Shown piece by piece: positions 58,879-64,000 of a stretch of DNA of 64,000 nucleotides. The notes beneath the pieces are model-generated. The model ran no database searches, was not told the DNA's origin, and was given only the letters and a program-made list of their open reading frames with translations. Source of the stretch: Ehretia macrophylla (Eukaryota > Streptophyta > Magnoliopsida > Boraginales > Ehretiaceae); contig CM075770.1 in the NCBI GenBank assembly GCA_037974665.1, positions 95,104,850 through 95,168,849 of the forward strand, given 5' to 3'. Position 1 is the first letter of the stretch; each line of letters opens with the position of its first letter. Made by a program: the position numbers and the translations under genes.

Positions 58879-61800
58879 AAAGATCCAAGATGATTCAAGT
58901 ATAATCTTCCATAGAGATCTTGATGCGTTCGAGGTTGGCAATATAAATAGGTGCAAAATTGGCCAAGTTTTAATAACCTGCAAGTGCACGGATCTTGTAG
59001 TGTAATGTGCTTTGAGTGCAGAGTCGATTTCCACAAGGAAGCTCGTTAGTTAGTTAGTAAAGTAGTAAGAAAGTGTTAAAGCGGTAAAGTGACAGTTTTG
59101 CAAAGGGTTTTGAGTAGCGTACGAAAATGTAAATTAAACTACAACTAAATTAAGCTAAGTATTTGTTGAATACGAGGGAGAGGAATCTAAGGGGATGAAT
59201 ATGCAATGAGGCAGTCAATCCAAGCTCGATATCTAGAATTCTCTAATTCTATACAAAGGTTAAGCTAAAAGCATAAATCTAGTCAATTACCTTAGTCTGA
59301 TTAAAGTCCCGATTACTAACTCTATTGTAGGTATCGTTCCATCTACGAGTCCGTTATATAGCTGTAGTAATCAACAGTCTGTTTTAACTAAGTAATCAAC
59401 ATCTCCTACTAGTCTAGAAACTATAGTATAACATATAGTCTCATGGAATCTAAGGTTGTCAATCTATTGATTCACTATTAAAGCATGAATATATGGCACG
59501 AAAGTAAAACAATCATAACATCTACTAAAAAGCATTACGTATGAAAGACAATTCTAAATTAAAGCAAGCCATATATTGCAAATGAATCAAATTATCCGAA
59601 TCCGAGACTATATATTAAAGACCGTCATTTACAATATCTTCCCCTAGATAATAGTTCTACTCAGACATAATAAATAAATACGAGTTTACATAAATAAGAG
59701 AGTCAAGAAAGGCTCCCCCGTTATGACGAATGCTTATTTTTTATTCCAAAAATTTAAGCAGAGGTCTGACGCAAAATAACTGTTCGGGCGAAATTTTCCA
59801 CGACTAAGAGCTACTTGGGCAGAACTTCCCCCGAATAAGAGCTTTTATAGAAAACTATTCGGGCAAAACTTTTCCGGTATTCTACAAATTACTACTAAAT
59901 TAAACTAACTAATTATTTATACTAATATTTAAAATTAAAATTAAACTAATCTAATTAATAATTAAAACATAAATTAAATCCTAAATTATATATTAAATTT
60001 GTACTGGGTTGGGCGGTATTTATAGGCAATTTTTCTGGGGCGCGTTCGAGCATGCGTCTGGTTCGGTCCAATTAAATCACGCCACTTGGCGTCCACGTGC
60101 ACCAATCAGAGGCATTTGGCGGTTCACGTGGACCAATCGGCACACATAGAAGCACCCAGCAAGTGTGCTCGAGCACCAAGGATTTAACGCTCGAGCGCGA
60201 GAATTTCTTAGGGGCGCTCGAGCATTGTTGAGGGCGCGCTCGATCGCCCTTTTGCAATTTTGACTTTTTTCAATTTTGACTTTCGACCTGTTGACCAAGG
60301 CATTTTTCAGGTTTTTTCCATTGCTCTGAGTCAGATTTCGCACTTGGTTTGGCCAAATTCTTCTTATACGGGCTTCATTCTCCCACCGTTTCTCGAGTTT
60401 CCACATTCTCAACTTCTTGACTTGCAATTTGGATCGTTTCGGGTCTAATTTGTCACTTTTCGGTATCATCCTATATTACATCAAAAGTCTATATGTGTCT
60501 ACATTTATTCCTAAGTTATGATGCAAATGTAGTACAAATACAATGGTTTGAGTCCTGCACATACAGTCACATCAATATCACCAAACCTAAACCTTGTTTG
60601 TCCTCAAGCAAGACTGTTTTCAAAACATATTGAAAGTGAAACTTCATAAAATTTTTACAAGTCAAAACAGATGAAATCATTCTATCTTACCTTTTTGTCA
60701 ACATTTTCCGACATGAAACATGAGAAGTGCAATTCACTGTCTTAACCAGTTCATCAGTTAATGATAAACATGATACGAGAACCTTTACATAGTTTTCAAA
60801 AATAGATACTATTTTTGAAAATGGACTAATAATTGTTTCGGAGTATATATTTAAAAGTAAACTAAGCAATTTAAGTTCAATCAAATCTCCAACTTTCAGG
60901 ACCTGCAAATAGATTAGACTTTGATATTCTTGCCTTATTTGTAATCAAACTCTTGATCATGCCTTAACCCTTCTTACATTTGCCAAAATAATTAAAGTAC
61001 AACTTAAAACTATCTCTTTCTAGTGCTCAGTTTCATTTGTTTTCTGGATATCCCATGTAGCAGGCTTTAAGGCCAACAATCCCAAACCAATTGACCGAGA
61101 TTGCTAGGTTTTAAAGGGACCCCTACGTGCCTTAGTTACCCGAGATATCAGGCTCGAAACCTAACACTATACCACATATCCCAAATTACAATATCTTGGA
61201 TAGTGGTGCTTTAATAGATTTACAACATATTTACAAGATAATTCTATCAAAAGTAATGGTATGTACATTTTTTTTTCGTACCATATACATATAAACATGA
61301 TAGAGTAACATAACATAATATACAGACATGACATAAGGGTTCAGGTTTCAATCACAAAAAGTTCTCATAACAAATGGTAATCCTATTTCAATCCTTTCAT
61401 AATCACATATCCATCAATTGAAGAAAAAAAGAACAGCTAAGTTTACTCATGAATACAGTAACCCAAAGTTTTTATTTTAGAGTTTCCTTAGAATTTTTCA
61501 CAGTACATAGCTAACAACACAGGTTCTTAAATCATTTAAATCATCTTCCTTTAAACAAGTAAGGTAGCAAAATACTTTTTCTCATGAACAAAAATGGTGT
61601 ATTTCTTGCATATTTTGAAAAATATTATCATGCAATATACGCACCCCCACACCAAAACTTTGCTTGTCCTCAAGCAAATAGCAATGTAAGACAGTGAAAA
61701 TGTGATATGCAAGTAATAAAACAATGACAAATACTACATCCCCAAACCTATGGTTTGCTTACTGTTCAACACATATTGATCAGGTATAAAGGGAAATGTA

Positions 61801-62640
61801 GTAAGGAAAGATATCACCTGATATGAAGCATTTCTATGTTGATGTCACGAATGTGTCAACTATCTTTGTCAAAAGATGAATCATTCTGCAACTCGTTAAA
61901 GATTAGTAGACAACATTATAAGATTATCATCAACAAAAATGGTTAGCTATACTAAATAGACAAAACAAATATATAGGGAAGAAACCAAAAAGAAATATGG
62001 TCAAGGAAAATAAGTAATATATTAAGCAAATAATTTAACTACCCAGACCATTTATACTCTTTTTTGGGGTTCTAGAGTTATGACAAAAATTTAAACAAAC
62101 AGTAAATCATTAAAGAGAACACTAGGTTGGCTCCTAGTAGCGCTAAGTTTATCATCTTCATCCAAACTGCAAAAATCATACAGACAGAATATAAACACAC
62201 ATAATAAGAAAGCATTTAAAAATCTAGGTTGCCTCCTAGTAGCGCTAAGTTTTACACCCTTAGCCAGGCGCAAATGTTAGAACCATCTATGTTTAAAATT
62301 CTTCGGCACATATTGCTTGATAATCATTTCAGCATAGGTTTTGAATAGAAAAGTATCATGCAACAAATGATGGTTTATTGTTCCTTCAGAACATGACTTT
62401 TCCAAGTCACCAAAAGGTGATAATTCCCATCCTAATGTGATGTGTATGGAAATGTTCATGATGATGTCAACAGGGGCCATAGTTTCTTGTAAAATAGTGT
62501 GTCCCATGTGGTTAACCCATAAATTAAAAGATGTATGCAACATATTGTTCAGCAATGGGTCAAATCCAAATTGTGCCTCCATGGGTAATGTTGTGAACTT
62601 CACAAGAAAGGAAGACGTATCAAATAAAGAACTGAGATGA
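58879..62640 (-). mobile_element. Ty3/Gypsy Tat/Ogre-like relic, LTR and 3' non-coding part (minus strand)
   Basis: Signature words of plant Tat/Ogre-type elements occur in minus-strand order. TAGCGCTACTAGGAGGCAACCTAG-like blocks appear twice (62260-62225 and 62150-62120). TTGCTTGAGGACAAGCAAAG... GTGTGGGGG follows (about 61680-61640), and a second TTGCTTGAGGACAAACAAGG lies at about 60615-60590, the region that usually precedes the 3' LTR. A GTGCACTTGCAGG word is near 58990-58975. GC-rich repeats of GCGCTCGAGC lie at 60150-60250. No RT, integrase or protease is recognisable, so the element is non-autonomous or decayed. LTR borders are not resolved. Confidence 0.6.
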
Positions 62641-64000
62641 CTTTCAATAGGAGAGAGAGTGTTATAGTCAGTTGAAAAGGGCTCGGAAGCATTGGACTCA
62701 TTCTCTCAGTCAATTTGATACAAAAGTCGTTAAATCTCATTATCTTCTTCAGGTGTCAAGAACGAGGGAGGAATTAAAGTAAACTCAATAGACTCGTCCT
62801 AACCGAATGAGGATTCTAAGGAAGTGTGCACACTCATCTTCCTCAAATAAGAATCAGAGTCGGATTGAGTCATGATATTACTAAGGTCATCCTTTCCTTC
62901 TATGTGAGGCATTTCATTATCTTTTTCCTCAAATTTATTGTCCCTATCAAATTTTTCCCAAATAATCTTGCTCATGTCATTAGTCTGTTCACATGTTATC
63001 TCATCAAAGGGGTTCTCAACAGACTGAATATGTTACTGATCATCAGTCCAACTAAGTGCATTCTTGACTAATTGGTCTAAAGATTGAAGCATGTGAGCAT
63101 TGGATTAGACAAGTTGAGAAAGTTGATCAAACTTGTCATTGGTCATGGATTCGGGAGAAGAAGAGTCAATCCAATTATCTTGGTGATCATTTTGTTTGAA
63201 AATGTTAAGGATAGGGTCAACAGAAGATTCAGATTGAGAAGGTGCAGGGACTTGGTTTTCAAAGTTTTGAGGAAAATTTTCTTGACCCCAAGGTAATGGT
63301 TGGTTTTGCCATTTTGGAGTGTGTGTCTCAAACATGTTATATGCCTCATTTCTAGTGTTACACTCTCTACCCTGATTAACTCCATTAAACACTTCTACCT
63401 CATCAACCTGATTTTGAATAGTTTAGTGATGAACGAAACTATATTGGTCTTGTGAACTCATGATAGGTTGAATAGAGTGCTCATCATTTTTCCACCCATT
63501 TGTGCTCTCTTATAGTTGACTGATTTGGTCTTGTAGCCTATCTATGGATTGATGGTTATTTTCAATGAGTTGGACAAGTTGGTCGAACTTGTCGTCGAAG
63601 TTTGGTTCAGGAAAAGAAAATTCAACCGAGTTAGGATAACAAAAGTTTTATTTGAAAGAATTACATTGATAGCTTTTGCAAAACTCGAAAGAATTAGGGT
63701 TTTGAGATGCACTATCTTCAAATTTTTGAGATAGAAAAGATGCATTATTTTTATCCCAAAATGAATTTTGATGATTCAACCACTCTGGGTTATATGCATT
63801 AGAGTACAAATTTTGGTTCGAAAAATAACCCTAAGCAGTAGAATCATGACTATGTAAAAACTTGAGATTTTGGGGACAATTTACAACGGTATGCCTAAAT
63901 TGAGAACAAATTTCACATGCATTTGGGATTGGGAGTTGGGTTAAATCATTAAAAGCCTATTGATTGAATGAATCATTAAAATGAATCATATTCTAATCCT
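62641..64000 (-). pseudogene. Gag C-terminal region of a Tat/Ogre-like Gypsy element, partial
   Basis: Minus-strand reading from the window edge gives a CCHC knuckle CEICSQFRHTVVNC at about 63920-63875 (C-x2-C-x4-H-x4-C). About 20 residues later comes YSNAYNPEWLNHQNSFW (63815-63760), the form of the YNPGWRNHPNFSW block that follows the knuckle in Tat/Athila gag. Downstream are two similar segments with TNDKFDQLSQLV (about 63140-63105) and DDKFDQLVQLIENN (about 63595-63555), and acidic Ser-rich linkers. Stops (for example near 63835 and 63640) break it. The N-terminal gag lies beyond the window. Confidence 0.65.

Overview
This is plant nuclear DNA. The sequence is AT-rich with many microsatellites, one intron-rich gene, and layers of plant-type transposable elements. 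Exon structure and codon use fit a dicot; I cannot name the species. I found no bacterial features, CRISPR array, rRNA or tRNA genes.

The only intact host gene is a trehalose-6-phosphate phosphatase (TPP). It lies on the + strand at 14061-17185, with 11 exons joined by ten GT-AG introns and a 385-residue product. Its upstream region holds two G-boxes, a palindromic TCP-type site and a TATA-like box. A 542-bp long-TIR MITE lies just beyond these sites, and a 5'-truncated LINE sits about 0.3 kb past the stop.

Layout, left to right:
- 1-1731 (-): a decayed PIF/Harbinger transposon (transposase plus MYB/SANT-like ORF). A Ty1/Copia Ale-type element (1739-6432, TSD tagat, 216-bp LTRs) is inserted two bases upstream of the MYB-like start.
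- 6543-7107: a CACTA-like MITE. About 7.1-12.8 kb is AT-rich DNA without a recognisable gene.
- 12.8-17.4 kb: MITE, promoter and TPP gene.
- 17.5-24 kb: four LINE-derived insertions. One is reduced to six bases plus an A-tail; another looks chimeric.
- 24256-33048: an 8.8-kb Copia element with two 1472-bp LTRs, TSD cataa and a heavily mutated pol. A 70-bp near-perfect palindrome follows.
- 33.8-35.2 kb: CACTA-like sequence with a 74-bp tandem array.
- 36777-41575: a nearly full-length but dead LINE.
- 41.6-52.0 kb: nested LTR sequences, including a solo LTR (46851-49333) inside an opposite-facing LTR, and an antisense Copia LTR with primer-binding site (50141-52045).
- 56378-58873: a second solo LTR of the same family, TSD gtggt.
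- 58.9-64 kb: an antisense Ty3/Gypsy Tat/Ogre-like relic with a gag zinc knuckle at the window edge.

I found no convincing undescribed biological system. The most informative parts are the transposon stratigraphy, the unusual LINE products, the palindrome and the TPP promoter architecture.
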